In this document: in pieces, positions 47,074-57,690 of the stretch
How positions within the stretch are numbered: position 1 is the first letter of the stretch
How the letters are laid out: every line of letters begins with the position of its first letter
DNA from: Bactrocera neohumeralis
Taxonomy: Eukaryota; Arthropoda; Insecta; Diptera; Tephritidae
DNA length: 64,000 nucleotides
Assembly (NCBI RefSeq): GCF_024586455.1
Contig: NC_065919.1
Coordinates: 16,548,017 to 16,612,016, forward strand
Direction: 5' to 3'
Made by a program: the position numbers and the translations under genes
The notes under the pieces: model-generated
Seen by the model: only the letters and a program-made list of their open reading frames with translations
Told to the model about the DNA's origin: nothing
Database searches by the model: none

Positions 47074-47710
47074 TTAAGGGGTTATACCAATGTAACGCAT
47101 GAAAAATCAGGCGATTTTCGTGAATTTTTTTAAGAGAAAGTACGCGATTGAATATTTGGAACTTCTTTGAACGTAATAAAGTATATTTTCAGCTATATTT
47201 TAAGATTTTTTTTTTGTATAAAAATAAAAAATAATGGAGTTATGGGCTGTTTTCGGAGGTGCCAAAAAAAAAGTGCCCCAACTGCTGACATGATTCCAGA
47301 CGAATGAGTAGCTGCAACAAACAAATTCAAAAAGTTTATTAAACTTAAAGATATTTCCCATAGAATGACCTACGAACTTTGAAAAATATGAAAAATTATC
47401 AAAATGGCGTAATTTTGAAAAAACAATTCGTTTTTTAGGTTAAAAATTGTTTTTTTTTAATGCCAAATTGACAATTTTCAACCAATCAAATAGATCGTAG
47501 ATCATTGTATAGTAAATGTATTCAACAATACTCAGTTTTAATTTGAAGTCGATCGGTTAATTTCTCGTTGAGTTATGGTGTCAGAAATTTTGGAAAACGG
47601 CGTTTCGAGAAAAACTCGTTTAAAGTTTCGCTCATATAAGATTATACCTGCGAGCGATCGCTCTTTAGGACGCTATCATCCAATTTTTTTTTGAAAGTGT
47701 CACATTGGTA

Positions 47711-48467
47711 CGAGGGCTGCTATATATATTCTGGCCTAGGACAACACTGAGTGTTGCCAGGTGCAATCTGACATTTCCATTGGAAAGTTTGACATTTTTT
47801 AGCATAACATCACTCAGAACGTTTTGTCATTTAATCGTGAATTGTTTTATTTACAGGGAATTAAAAAATTCATCTCGGCCAAAAAATGAAATTAACTCGT
47901 GAACATTTTCGTGCGATCATTTTTCACAACTTTCGACGTGGATTATCACGACAAGAGTGCATCGATGAACTAAAATCTTTGTATGGCTATGAAGCACCAT
48001 CCTATAGCACTGTGAAAAACTGGTACAACGAATTCAATCGTGGACGACGCTCGCTCAAAGACGAATTCCGTGAAGGTCGTCCAAAAACAGCCGTTGTGCC
48101 AGAAAACATCGATGCCGTACGTGAACTGATAATGCAAGACCGTCATGTAACATACCTTCAGATAGAGGCATGCCTATGCATTTCTCCCACCAGCATACAT
48201 TCGATATTGCATGAATACCTGGCCGTAAAAAGGTTTGTTCTCTTTGGATCCCGCACAATTTGACAATCGCTCAAAAAAAGGCTCGTGTGGATTGGTGTAA
48301 AGAAATGCTGAAAAAATACGATCGCGGTGTTTCAAAAGACGATTATAAGATCGTCACAGGTGACGAATCATGGATCTATGCGTAAAAACAAAAAAAAAAA
48401 AAAACATTTTCGTTGATAAATATGCCTATTTACATTATTAGGCCAGAAATATATATTGCAACCTACG
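47711..48467 (+). mobile_element. mariner deletion derivative (family B, copy 2)
   Basis: 757 bp flanked by TA (47709-47710, 48468-48469), with the same TIRs, 5' UTR, N-terminal ORF and internal deletion as copy 1. It retains slightly more sequence at the junction: GGATCTATGCGTAAAAAC follows GACGAATCAT, whereas copy 1 breaks off after GGATCT. The A tract at the junction is about 14 nt. Confidence 0.92.
47886..48263 (+). CDS. Truncated mariner N-terminal DNA-binding ORF, copy 2
   Basis: 125 codons, differing from copy 1 at five visible residues (K2 for E2; D and P in KDEFREGRPKTA; EYLAVK for EHLAVK; F for V in the tail). It contains the paired helix-turn-helix DNA-binding region and the GRPKTA hook, and carries the same one-base loss after LAVK, with the same aberrant tail. 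No catalytic residues. The two copies sharing both frameshift and deletion indicate amplification from one defective parent. Confidence 0.6.
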   Translation: MKLTREHFRAIIFHNFRRGLSRQECIDELKSLYGYEAPSYSTVKNWYNEFNRGRRSLKDEFREGRPKTAVVPENIDAVRELIMQDRHVTYLQIEACLCISPTSIHSILHEYLAVKRFVLFGSRTI

Positions 48468-48480
48468 TATAGCCCCTTAA

Positions 48481-49194
48481 GATCTTAAAATGCCAAATAC
48501 TCTCAGAGAGCATTTTAACATTTTCTGATTACTCTCAGAGTTTTACACACGCAAACGACGCTTTCTTGGAACAATACACAAGGTTGCATTTGCATAATTT
48601 TCGTGGAAATTAACTTTAATTTGAGCTACATTAGGTTTAAATTGTTGAAATTTCCTTAATTATTCAATCAAGAGAAAGATTTTTCATGGTTTTTGTATGT
48701 CTAACTGCGAGACTTACATGGATTTGCGTTCCTTGCGCGTGTGTCTATCAATAACAATGAAGATAAAAATAACTTTATCGAAAAATTATTTTATAACAAA
48801 AAAGCAAATATTGTCAGTTTTTCTATTTTCGGCTTATCAACTGTCCGTAACAACGAAGTGATCAATTAGCACCCTAAAGAGACGATATTTTAATGAATCA
48901 TTGCAACTTGCTTCGGTTAGATTTACTGCACGCGCCTGCCACTGATTCTTCATATCACAACTAACTGCTGATTTATTTTCCATTTGGCGTGGTAAGCTGA
49001 TAAAAAAATTGTTGTTTTTATTGATTACTGACAAATACTTCATAGATTTATAAAAATACTTACACCATATATATATATTTATTTTTTGTTTTGCTTTACT
49101 AAATATATGAGCTTCTTAGCCGGTGTTGAAATATTGCCAATCGAGTAGTAGCGAGTATAACGGATGTAAATAACCATATAAGTGGGTATATGAT
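48481..49194. other. No gene recognised
   Basis: A+T-rich, unique-looking; CTCTCAGAG occurs twice near 48500-48540. No gene. Confidence 0.45.
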
Positions 49195-49495
49195 ACGTAG
49201 GTTGCCTATTATATTTTGGGTTTTGAGAACATAAACAAGTTGCAATCACTGATAATCGCTTGATTGTTTTCGAATTATGAGAGCTCGCTTTGTCGTGGTG
49301 AAGAGTGATCCGTCTTTTAAAAGACAAAGTTGCTTGTGTATCACCCAGAATTTACTAATCTGTGTGGTTCTGGTAGTATGGTTGCGATTTGTCCAGTTGT
49401 TCCAAAAAAACCGACAATTGCTTGCAAGTGCTTCGTTCGCGTACAATTTTTGTTGGATTGGGCTGATCTTGAAACCATTGCTGCAGTCACCTGCT
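49195..49495 (-). pseudogene. mariner catalytic fragment with family B-like end
   Basis: It starts with TACGTAGGTTGCCTATTATAT, close to the inward-reading right end of family B (TACGTAGGTTGCTATATATAT). Next to it the minus strand reads KRRITLHHDKASSHNSKTIK (about 49270-49325), the second catalytic block with Lys for Asn, and, upstream in another frame, SKQLSVFLEQLDKSQPYYQN, matching a CFFGKTGHVATVPL-like segment. The C-terminal third is missing between the block and the terminus. The 5' part is absent. Confidence 0.6.
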
Positions 49496-49759
49496 TGAAG
49501 TGGAACCGCCTCCCAGAAACATCAAAAGGCCTTTCTTTAACTACGTCGACGAACTATTATACGCCGACCAGACTTCGGACGCAACTACAGACATGCACTG
49601 ACCGCCACTCACAGTGGAGCCATAAACACCTTCACCGACTCCCTCTCACTGAATGGCATACTTGGCTTCAAAACCACCAGCAATTGCAGATGATGAGCTC
49701 TAGTCGATGCGAGAATCGAGCGTGACTCTTGCACAGCTTTTTTCTGGATACTGTAGCAG

Positions 49760-50480
49760 ATTAAACTCCTACTTATCTAGAATCGATCTCTACATTTCAA
49801 ACATTTCTTCAGCATGCAACGAGTCCACGCATGGCTCAAACTCCCATTTACATGTTCAGCTAATCTTATACATTTGACACCTGTAGCCCTATGGTCCGAC
49901 CGCAAAGGAGAGAAGACAACTCTGGCTATGGAAGAAAGACGGAATAGAAATAAACACAGGCGAGGAAGCAAACTCTCGAACTCTGGCAAGATCGGTGGAC
50001 AAGGGAGAGCAAAGGAAGATGGGCCGCAAAACTGATTAAAGAAATAGAGAAGAGGCACTGTAGAAAACACGGCGAGGTAAATTACTATATAACACAGATG
50101 CTGTCCGGTTACGGGTATTTCCGCAAATACCTATACAACGTGGGAAAAGCAGAAAGCCCAGCATGTATTTACGGAGACGAACCACGGAGGACTGTACAAA
50201 ACAAACTCGGAGAACTAAGTGAGGAAAATCTCTTAGAAAAAATGATATCTAGCAGCGAAAACTGGAAAATAATTGCCTCGTACGTGGAACATGTTAAACG
50301 CAGTAAGAAAAGAGACATGGACGCAGATTCCCAATAGAAGACGAGCCAAATAGCTTGATGCTGGCTACAAAATCGTAGGCATCCCTGGACGCAGGGAGAA
50401 TAGAAATTGGCCTGTAATGGGTCCATCTTGGAAACCTTGCGCTGAAGTGATAGAAGGGGAGAGTATTTTAGTGGGTACAC
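49760..50480 (+). pseudogene. R1-like pol C-terminal fragment
   Basis: In alternate frames the + strand reads EKTTLAMEERRNRNKHRRGS, DRWTRESKGRWAAKLIKEIE (about 49990-50050), GEVNYYITQMLSGYGYFRKY, LYNVGKAESPACIYGDEP (to about 50178), GELSEENLLEKMISSSENWK (50206-50265) and IIASYVEHVKRSKKRDMDAD. This is the C-terminal zinc-knuckle region and tail of an R1-clade RT ORF, with the second Cys/His of the knuckle lost by a small deletion. RT and endonuclease are absent. It appears younger than the two other R1-like relics because its frames are longer. Confidence 0.8.
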
Positions 50481-50589
50481 CACTCACGTAGGATGACGAT
50501 CCCTATATGGTGCGAAGGCATTTTAAATTCTCCTTACGGCCTAAAAAAAACAAAAATGGTCCGACCGTGTCAAAACAGCACGTTTTCTG

Positions 50590-51120
50590 TATCGTTGGAT
50601 GACCTCGATGATAACTTATCCGTCACTTACCACCATAACGGACCGTTTCAACAACAACAAAAACTGATATTTACATTCGGGCGCATACGCTTAAATCCAC
50701 ATTTAATCATCTCTCACGATTTCATAGACGTATTGCGAAACAACGCTGTTACAGTTTTTTAACATTTCTGCCGACCAATCGGCATGAGGTTTTTTTGAGC
50801 GATGGACAAATTGTGTGGGATGCAATGAGAAACAACCTTTTTTACAGTCAAATGTCTATGCAATATTGAATGAAAAATGAAAAATGACGATCTTGCAATA
50901 TCAGTTTGCGCACAATGGTAATAATTTCCATAACAAGAATTGATTAGGACAACCTTCACGAAACTCGTCCTTGTGTGATCTTTGACCTCGATTGAATTCA
51001 CCATATCATGATAAACACTGGTACTTGATGCAGATTCATCGCCAAAAATTTAATTAAATTCATCGATGCCCCGTTGTTGAGTTAGTTGACGTCGAAACAT
51101 GTAAAAAAAAATAATCGCAT
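50590..51120 (-). pseudogene. mariner-type N-terminal relic
   Basis: The minus-strand frame 50759-51004 contains FHSILHRHLTVKKVVSHCIP and HNLSIAQKN, strongly like SIHSILHEHLAVKK...WIPHNLTIAQKK of family B, and upstream text (FRRQLTQQRGIDEF, FGDESAS) matches the first helix-turn-helix. The catalytic region is not recognisable. It is a diverged relative of family B in opposite orientation. Note the intact VKKV here, without the one-base loss of copies 1 and 2. Confidence 0.7.
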
Positions 51121-51885
51121 GAAAATGTTCGCGATTTGAATCCACTTTTTGGTCCAGAAGAATATTTTAAGTTACTGTAAACAACACAAATTGGACTTGT
51201 AGCTTTAATAAACTTCGTTTTGACAAATTTAGGATTTCCTTGGTGCCGCAGCCGATCTTCGTATAATAATTATTAAATTGATTTTTTGAAATATTTTATT
51301 ACAATTCATCTTTTGCCGAAAATAATGAAAGCAGTCCTGAAGTTAAGCTTCCGATGTTGTTTTTGTAACAAACAGTTGCGAAAACGATCCCCATACATTC
51401 AGCGACTTCACATTCGCCCAAGTCCAACATGCGCTACTGACTTTTTGCTTGTTGTAATCTTTATCAATGTTGTTGTCGAGCAAATACTGCGGAATATGCA
51501 CTTAACTAAACATCATAATATTTAATTTTCGTTACATTTTCTGTTGATGAAATACACAAAGAACGTAATTTAAATTTCTCGTATCTACAGTTAAGTACAG
51601 TCGAATACTGTCTATTTATAGATATGGCATTTTGAAATTAAATTGATAAGACGCAATTGATATGGATACATTACTTAATTGAGAATATTGGAAATGTAAT
51701 GGCAACTCCTCCCCTTAGCAATTTCATAGCATATATTGTAGTTTAAAGTACTTTACATAATTGAAATTATTTTTAGACTTGGCGAATCACATAGAGAGCC
51801 AAGCAATAAAATGTTGGTTTAATTTGTTGCTTTCGCTTTTGGAATTACTCAAATAGACATCTGCCAGAATTGCGAAATTCGTTAT
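51121..51885. other. No gene recognised
   Basis: A+T-rich unique-looking DNA. Confidence 0.5.
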
Positions 51886-52115
51886 AACAGATCAGTTGAA
51901 AAGCCCCCGGCCTACCATAGTAAAATATTTTTTTTTGGCAAAATTGCTTTTTTTCATCCAACATACTTAGTTCCCTTCAAGGGTAAAACACTGATTATAG
52001 CGGCCTTCAACTTTTCGATACCATTTTTGCAGTACGATTTGTCCTTTGCTTTAAAATATTTTCATTTGCTTCATATTTCAGCGATCACCTCTACAATCAA
52101 AGAAAATTTCTCGAA
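51886..52115 (-). pseudogene. mariner family A, copy 4 (3' end only)
   Basis: The terminus CAGATCAGTTGAAAAGCCCC at about 51886 is followed by 3' UTR and C-terminal coding text shared with copy 1 (CCATTTTTGCAGTACGATTTGTCC, TTCAAGGGTAAAACACTGATTATA; the latter is paralleled at 14885-14905). It breaks off near 52115. Confidence 0.75.
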
Positions 52116-52279
52116 AATAACAGCATTTGGTCGAATAAAATCCGGGTGAATTCCGTTATCGTAGAACCGGGTATTTCTCATTACTTGTTTGTGTCTTAAT
52201 TCAAGAAATGGCAGTGATCCCATAGTGATCATCTACAATACTGAAAATCTACGCATACAATAAAAGCTAACTTTATAGA

Positions 52280-52870
52280 AATTCTACGAATATAATAGAA
52301 AATGAAAAACAAAGCTGTACAAATCTAACTTCAAGAAGTTTTTTTTCTTCATTGAACAAGTCCTTTTGATCTTATTTGGATCGAAGAGCAACCTGAGAGA
52401 TTCAAGAGCTGTCATTTCATCCAGGAAAAACAACGGTTTGGTGCTGTTTGAGGGCCGATCGAATCATCGGTTTAATGCCTGAACTTAAAGCTTGTGATCT
52501 CGACGATATTTGGTATCAACAAGACGGTGCCACTTCCCACACAACGCATCATACAATAGATTTATTGAGAGAACACGGAGATAGCTTCACCAAGATTGTA
52601 TGATATCACACCGTTAGACTTCCTTGCTTCGTTTCAGGCCTTGGTGTAACACATCACCCTTGCCATACGCCAGTTAAAAGTCGAAATGCTCGAACGAGTA
52701 ATCGAAAATTGAACTCAACGGATGGATCAACTGATACGTAGCCACGGCCAACATTTCAAAGAGATAATCGTCAAAAAACAAATGCCAAAGAATGTTCTTT
52801 AGAATGATGATAAATATTCCCCATTAAATTTGAAGTTTCTGCGTTTTTCTTTATAAAAGTTAGGGAACCT
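52280..52870 (+). pseudogene. Tc3-like DDE transposase relic
   Basis: The + strand reads DRIIGLMPELKACDLDDIWY followed by QQDGATSHTTHHTIDLLREH (about 52455-52578), the central catalytic segment, then through shifts to RMDQLIRSHGQHFKEIIVKK at about 52720-52785. The WPPRSCDLTPLD block is partly visible as DITPLDFLASF (about 52600-52635). The N-terminal DNA-binding part is missing. Confidence 0.75.
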
Positions 52871-53585
52871 CGATAATTCATTTTCACATGTTTCACATAA
52901 CATTTTCCAAATATTTAAAATTCGTCTCTAGCCTTGGAACTGTCACCGTCCATTAGCTTTAATATTGAGTTGGTAACATATTTGAATAAGAAGCACGCAA
53001 AATACTAGTATCTTTAATTAATTATCTGTGACAATCTAAAAATAATCGTCACATTACGCTTAAGGCCGTTATGTCGAAAATTAAGCACATTTTAAAATCG
53101 CAAATGCCTCGTTTATCACACACCGAGTTTCGGTGCGTTATTTTGCCTTTCCATAAGCTAATTATAAATTTAGATTACTTTTCGTAATTATTCAAAATAA
53201 ATCAATTGCAAACAAAGTTATAGATATAGTACAAAGATATTTGCCTGTCAGCCGTAAGCTTTGCGGTGAGTTCTAGTAAAATAATTAAATATTTTATTTA
53301 TAAAAAGTAGTGTACATAAACCTGCAAGTATTGAGGTTACTAACCGCAAATCGAGACACATTTTACACACATATTACCGGCAATGACTTTCGATTTTACT
53401 TAGTCTCCATTTACATTACGACTACGAGGGCAGTTGCCTAGCTTTGACAAAACTATTAGCGGCAGCAAATAGTGTAGTTGGAATATTAAACTTAATCTTC
53501 GGGTTTGTGAAACTTATTAAAGAAACTGTGCGTTGAAAATCAATATTACAAGGTTCTTTTTTGAAATAGCTGGGTACTTTTGGAT
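52871..53585. other. No gene recognised
   Basis: A+T-rich unique-looking DNA. Confidence 0.5.
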
Positions 53586-53589
53586 CGAA

Positions 53590-54545
53590 AATTTTCGTAT
53601 AAAAAGGAAGAAGAATCAGAGTTACATAATCCTTTAGAGGTACAAAGCTTTCAAAGACGGTCGAGAGATCGTTGAAGACATGCCGCGTTATGGACGACGT
53701 TCGATCTCTTTAATTGATGAAAATATTAAAGAGGGGGAGAGTGTGGGGTTTGAAAATCATTAGGCAAGTGTTAGAGAGATGCTCGACATCTCTCGCTACA
53801 TCGTTCGAAAAATTTTGGTGAATATTTTGAGTATGAAACGCATTCTTGTTCGTCCCGATAAAACTGATTTTTTTTTTTCAAAAAAAAGTATAGTAAACAG
53901 GTCTCTTTGAGCATGCTTGATCATGTGAATTCCGATCCCACATTCATGTAGAGCATTATAACTGGCGATGAGACACGGGTTTATGAGATTGACATGAAAC
54001 AAGTCAACAATCAACGAAATGGAAGGAAAACACGAGTCGAAACCAAAAACCACGAAAAAGCCGCTCAAAACTAAAGGTGGTGGTCATTGTTTTTTTTTTT
54101 CAATATTCGTGGTTTGGTCTATCATGTATCCGGATCAATAAGGAGTTCTATTTGAAGTTCTACGTGAGAACATCGTTCAAAACGGCTGAAATTGTGGAAG
54201 AAGAAATTCATCAATTTTACACGATGATAACGCACCATCGCAACGAGCCATGATTTTCACCGAATTTAGAGCTAAAAATGCAAGCAACATCATCGATCAA
54301 CCACCATATTCAACAGATTTGGCTCCGTGTGATTTTTTCTTGTTCTCGTATTGAAACTACCGCTTCGTGGAAACTATTTTCAGGCGATCGAAGAGACAAA
54401 ATTCGCTGAAGGAGCTGAAGGCTATTACAAAAAGTGCTTATGAAAAGTGTTTCGAGGACTAGAAAAATCGTTGGCATAAATATATTACATCGGATGAGGA
54501 TTACTTGGAAGGCGAAAAAATAATCATTAATGAATAATTAAATAT
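53590..54545 (+). pseudogene. Nearly full-length mariner (D34D) transposase relic
   Basis: In order on the + strand: KAFKDGREIVEDMPRYGRR-like text (about 53645-53700), LGKC/MLDISRYIVRKILVNIL-like second helix-turn-helix, KQVSLSMLDHVNSDPTFM, ITGDETRVYEIDMK (about 53955-53998), INFTR then DDNAPSQRAMIFTEF (about 54218-54265), DQPPYSTDLAPCDFFLFS (54295-54350), and a C-terminus ending GRRKNNH. All three catalytic aspartate positions are present, with 34 residues between the second and third, but frameshifts and stops separate them. Closest window relative: 4300-4915. Confidence 0.85.
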
Positions 54546-55020
54546 TTTTCGTTTAATTTACAATTTTCGGTTACTTTTTTGTCACAACTATACATAAGTA
54601 CTCTTCACATTAATACCGATCTTTCAAAATGTGTTAGCCCTTGCCACCATGCATTATTTTAGACTGACAGTTGGATCTAGACTTTAGCCACATGTATTAA
54701 CTTAAACTTCTGACATTCCAGCAAACTGATTTGTATAACGGTCTGTGGAAGCCTTTTTTAGGAAGATACCTGTAAGTAAGCAGTTCAAATGCTTATATAC
54801 ATTGTCTGATATTTAATCAGTTATCAAATCAATATATAACTCGAAGATCAAAATTCAAAAGTTTGAAAGGTTTGAATCAGAAATTCCAAGATTAGAATGA
54901 ATCTCCTATTTACTTTAAAAAAATTGAAATTTGTTGAATATAAACTCAGTAGTAAAACTATCTTTGATCAAAGAAATATATTTGAATTTTCAGTAAATAA
55001 GTTCTATAATTAAGTCCTAC
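54546..55020. other. No gene recognised
   Basis: A+T-rich unique-looking DNA. Confidence 0.5.
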
Positions 55021-55022
55021 TA

Positions 55023-55555
55023 CCAGGTTGTTCAATAAGTTTTGTCGTTTGATAAGAAAAACACAATTTTATGATTCAAAATACACTTTATTATTCAGTA
55101 TAATCTCCCATAACATTAATCAACTTGCTCCAACGATCCTCCAATCTGTGGTTGCCATCCCTGAAGTGAAAATCCAGAAGGTCTGCAAAATACGCTTCAA
55201 CTGCCGTTATGATCTCTTCATTTGATGAAAAACGCTTGCCACGCGTAAATTTTTTGAGTTATGGAAACAAATGGAGGTCACTGGGGGCCAAATCTGGTGA
55301 ATACAGTGGATGCTCCAACAACTCGAACTTTAATTCATGGATTTTAGCCATTGTCAAAATGCTCTTGTGACACGGTGCATTGTCCTGATGAAAAAGGATT
55401 TTTTTCTTCTGCAAACCGGGTCTTTTTTCACGAATTTTTTCCTTCAACTTGTCCAAAAGGTTGCAATAATATTCAAAATTAATTGTTTTACCAGTTTGCA
55501 AGTAATCCACAAAAAAAATTCCTTTCGCATTCCGAACAAACTGATCCCATAACCT
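55023..55555 (-). pseudogene. mariner 3' half with terminus (family C)
   Basis: It begins CCAGGTTGTTCAATAAGT right after TA (55021-55022), a typical mariner end. The minus strand reads C-terminus to catalytic core: ACFADLLDFHFRDGNHR-like, KRFSSNEEIITAVEAYF, then in frame 55259-55510 DYLQTGKTINFEYYCNLLDK, FHQDNAPCHKSILTMAKIHE, HPLYSPDLAPSDLHLFP. Second and third catalytic aspartates are intact with 34 residues between. One stop interrupts the C-terminal part near 55258. The 5' half, including the first aspartate and the DNA-binding domain, is missing beyond about 55555. Confidence 0.85.
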
Positions 55556-56261
55556 TCTATTTCAAAGGATTATAGCATAGGTAATCAACGATGTTCGTAT
55601 ATAGGTAGTCCGATTCTAGATTAATCAAACTACGAGATAGTTCCGTTCCATCATCAGCGGAACCAAAAAACCTTAGCGACAATGTCTTAACTCTTAGAAG
55701 CTTATTCATTTTTAGATTTCAATCATGTTCGGCCTTAAAACCTTCCACGGTGTTCAAGTGCTTACATATACCATACATATGTATATAGTATCTGTCTATA
55801 AACAATCTCTTCTCACGAATATTTGCCTTGATAATACTTCAATATTATCTAAGCAATGATTATAACATTTTTCATAAACCTAATGGTTCGACAGTAAAAT
55901 TAAATTAATGGCTTTTAATTTAAGGAATAAAATATCTTTGAGTAACGTCATTTTATCTGATATTGTTTTTAAAATATTTTTGCATAATTAAATTTAAATC
56001 CACCAAATCATCATTGCTAAAAACTAGCCTCGCATGGCAGTACTATAAGATAAATAGACGATATTGAGTATTTTATATACTTATATAAATAAAGTTTCGA
56101 AAAAAGAGTAAGAGAGAATAGATGGCCAACAAATTCATTACATGATTCACACTTTCGATTTCATGAAATTCTGTTCGACTAGAATACTACTGTGGGCCAA
56201 AAATAGTAAGACTTCTTAATTTAAATTTCGCGCGAAAACCCATTCGTCGAAATATTTTTTT
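55556..56261. other. No gene recognised
   Basis: A+T-rich unique-looking DNA. Confidence 0.5.
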
Positions 56262-56263
56262 TA

Positions 56264-56640
56264 GGTTGGTACAACTGTGTTGGATTTCATGAAACGTATT
56301 ATTGTGGGCGATGAGTCTTGGATCTATGCTTACAACCCGTAAACAGACGATCAATCGGCCAAATGTCATGGCAAAGGTGAAGCCGAAAAATCCCCTTCAA
56401 AGCAGATTAAAATCAGTGTTATCTTGACAATTTTCTTCGATTATCGAGTTGAGGTGCACACCGAATTCCTGCTGACCGGACAACAAGGAATACTATTTAA
56501 GTGTTATGCATAGTTTGTGCGAAGCTATTCGTAAAAAGAGGCCGGAATTATGGGCCGACAACTCTTGATTTTTGCACCACGATTATGACTTCTCCGTGTG
56601 ATTTCTCCGCTCCGAGGAAACCGTTAACATTGTTTTGTTG
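56264..56640 (+). pseudogene. mariner terminus fused to catalytic core
   Basis: It starts GGTTGGTACAACTGTG after TA (56262-56263), the same end as at 36557, but within 25 bp enters coding text LDFMKRIIVGDESWIYAYNP (about 56280-56340), the first catalytic block, then ISVILTIFFDYRVEVHTEFL (about 56408-56470) and, with shifts, RPELWADNS-like text. The 5' UTR and DNA-binding half have been deleted. The third block is not found. Confidence 0.7.
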
Positions 56641-56714
56641 TTATTTTAGAAGATATGTAGTTTAGAACCAAATTATTCTTTATTACTCTGAGAACTATTA
56701 AGTTGTTGTAATTT

Positions 56715-57690
56715 TTATTGATGTCGTTGTCTCTGTGCAAAAAGCGGCTATGGGCATTGCAAAGGCGTTGTTGGTGGATGTTTCTCTGCTCACATACCGA
56801 CGAGAAATATGTGAATGGAGAGAAGTCGCTGGAGAAAATGTGCAGTGACTTTTTTTACGAGTTCGTCGCAACTAGAAAGAAAGGTTGGAGAGGAAGTTTC
56901 CTCTAAAAAGCTCTCCGTCAGCCTTAGCTTTGGGCTACCACTGTAAGCACTCTAATATTTTTCAGGCAGAAGTAGGTGCTATCAAGGTGGCGGTAGACGT
57001 ACTGCTACGGAGTGCAGCTTCTTCCAAAGAGGTGATCATTGTTGTGCTCGCAAACACTGCGCTCAAAGTCAGTCAAGGCGCGTGCATTCTCACTAGTAAT
57101 AACATCAATAAACTTCATTATCTTCATATGATATATAAATTGAAAAGCTGATGAGAAGAGGGAAATCCTAATTCCGATCACATCGGAGTAGGAACGAGTA
57201 GAATCTCCGTTGCATATATTGTCATCTAACACCAGACCTATGGACCTCAAATGCGCTTAGTAGTCTTGCTCGACGACCAGCTTCTGTGCAACTGCGAGAT
57301 CCCTCTGGCCTAGAATTGAACGTTGGAGGTCTACTGAACTCCTTGAACCTTATCAATAGATATTCAAATCCAAACGGACTCAAATTGTCAAATTTGTACA
57401 GGAGAAGGTGAGCTGGAAAAATCCAGGTACTCTCTCCTCCATTCTCCAGTTTTTTCTAAGTTTTGGTTGAAACATCTCAGCAGTCATAGCTTCAGCCAGG
57501 CGGCATAGCCAATACTGATATTAACTGTCTCAACAAATTTGTGTTCGGCTCAAAGTGTTTTATCGATTTATGACGTTATTTATAATCAATGTTATAGGAG
57601 TTGTAGGTACCACAAAGGTGCAGCATTATAAACAGTCCAAGTGAGATTCTTGTTTGGAACAATTTTAACTCTAATCTAACCTGTCATGTA
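56715..57690 (+). pseudogene. I/LOA-like LINE, RNase H and C-terminus
   Basis: The + strand reads HTDEKYVNGEKSLEKM, then GWRGSFL and, with a shift, LSVSLSFGLPL-like text, NIFQAEVGAIKVAVDVLLRS (about 56960-57020) of the RNase H domain, KLKS/KADEKRE (about 57140) where other copies read KADELARKG, and a degraded C-terminus with LRCIYCHL. It ends near a CTAATCTAACCTG tail at about 57672. Frames are broken; RT is absent. Confidence 0.7.

Larger units (their letters stand above)
47074..48480. mobile_element. TTAA-flanked inverted-repeat element split by a mariner
   Basis: The left end is TTAAGGGG at 47074 and the right end is CCCCTTAA at 48473-48480. With the mariner derivative (47711-48467) and one TA removed, the right end reads inward TTAAGGGGCTATACCAATGT, matching the left TTAAGGGGTTATACCAATGT at 19 of 20 positions. 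The original element is about 648 bp, non-coding and A+T-rich. A TTAA target is typical of piggyBac-type elements, but the TIR sequence does not identify the family for me. Confidence 0.8.

Noticed and set aside
49540..49590. YVDELLYAD-like text resembling a reverse transcriptase catalytic motif
   Set aside because: No other RT segment flanks it in the same frame or order, so it is not enough to call an element.
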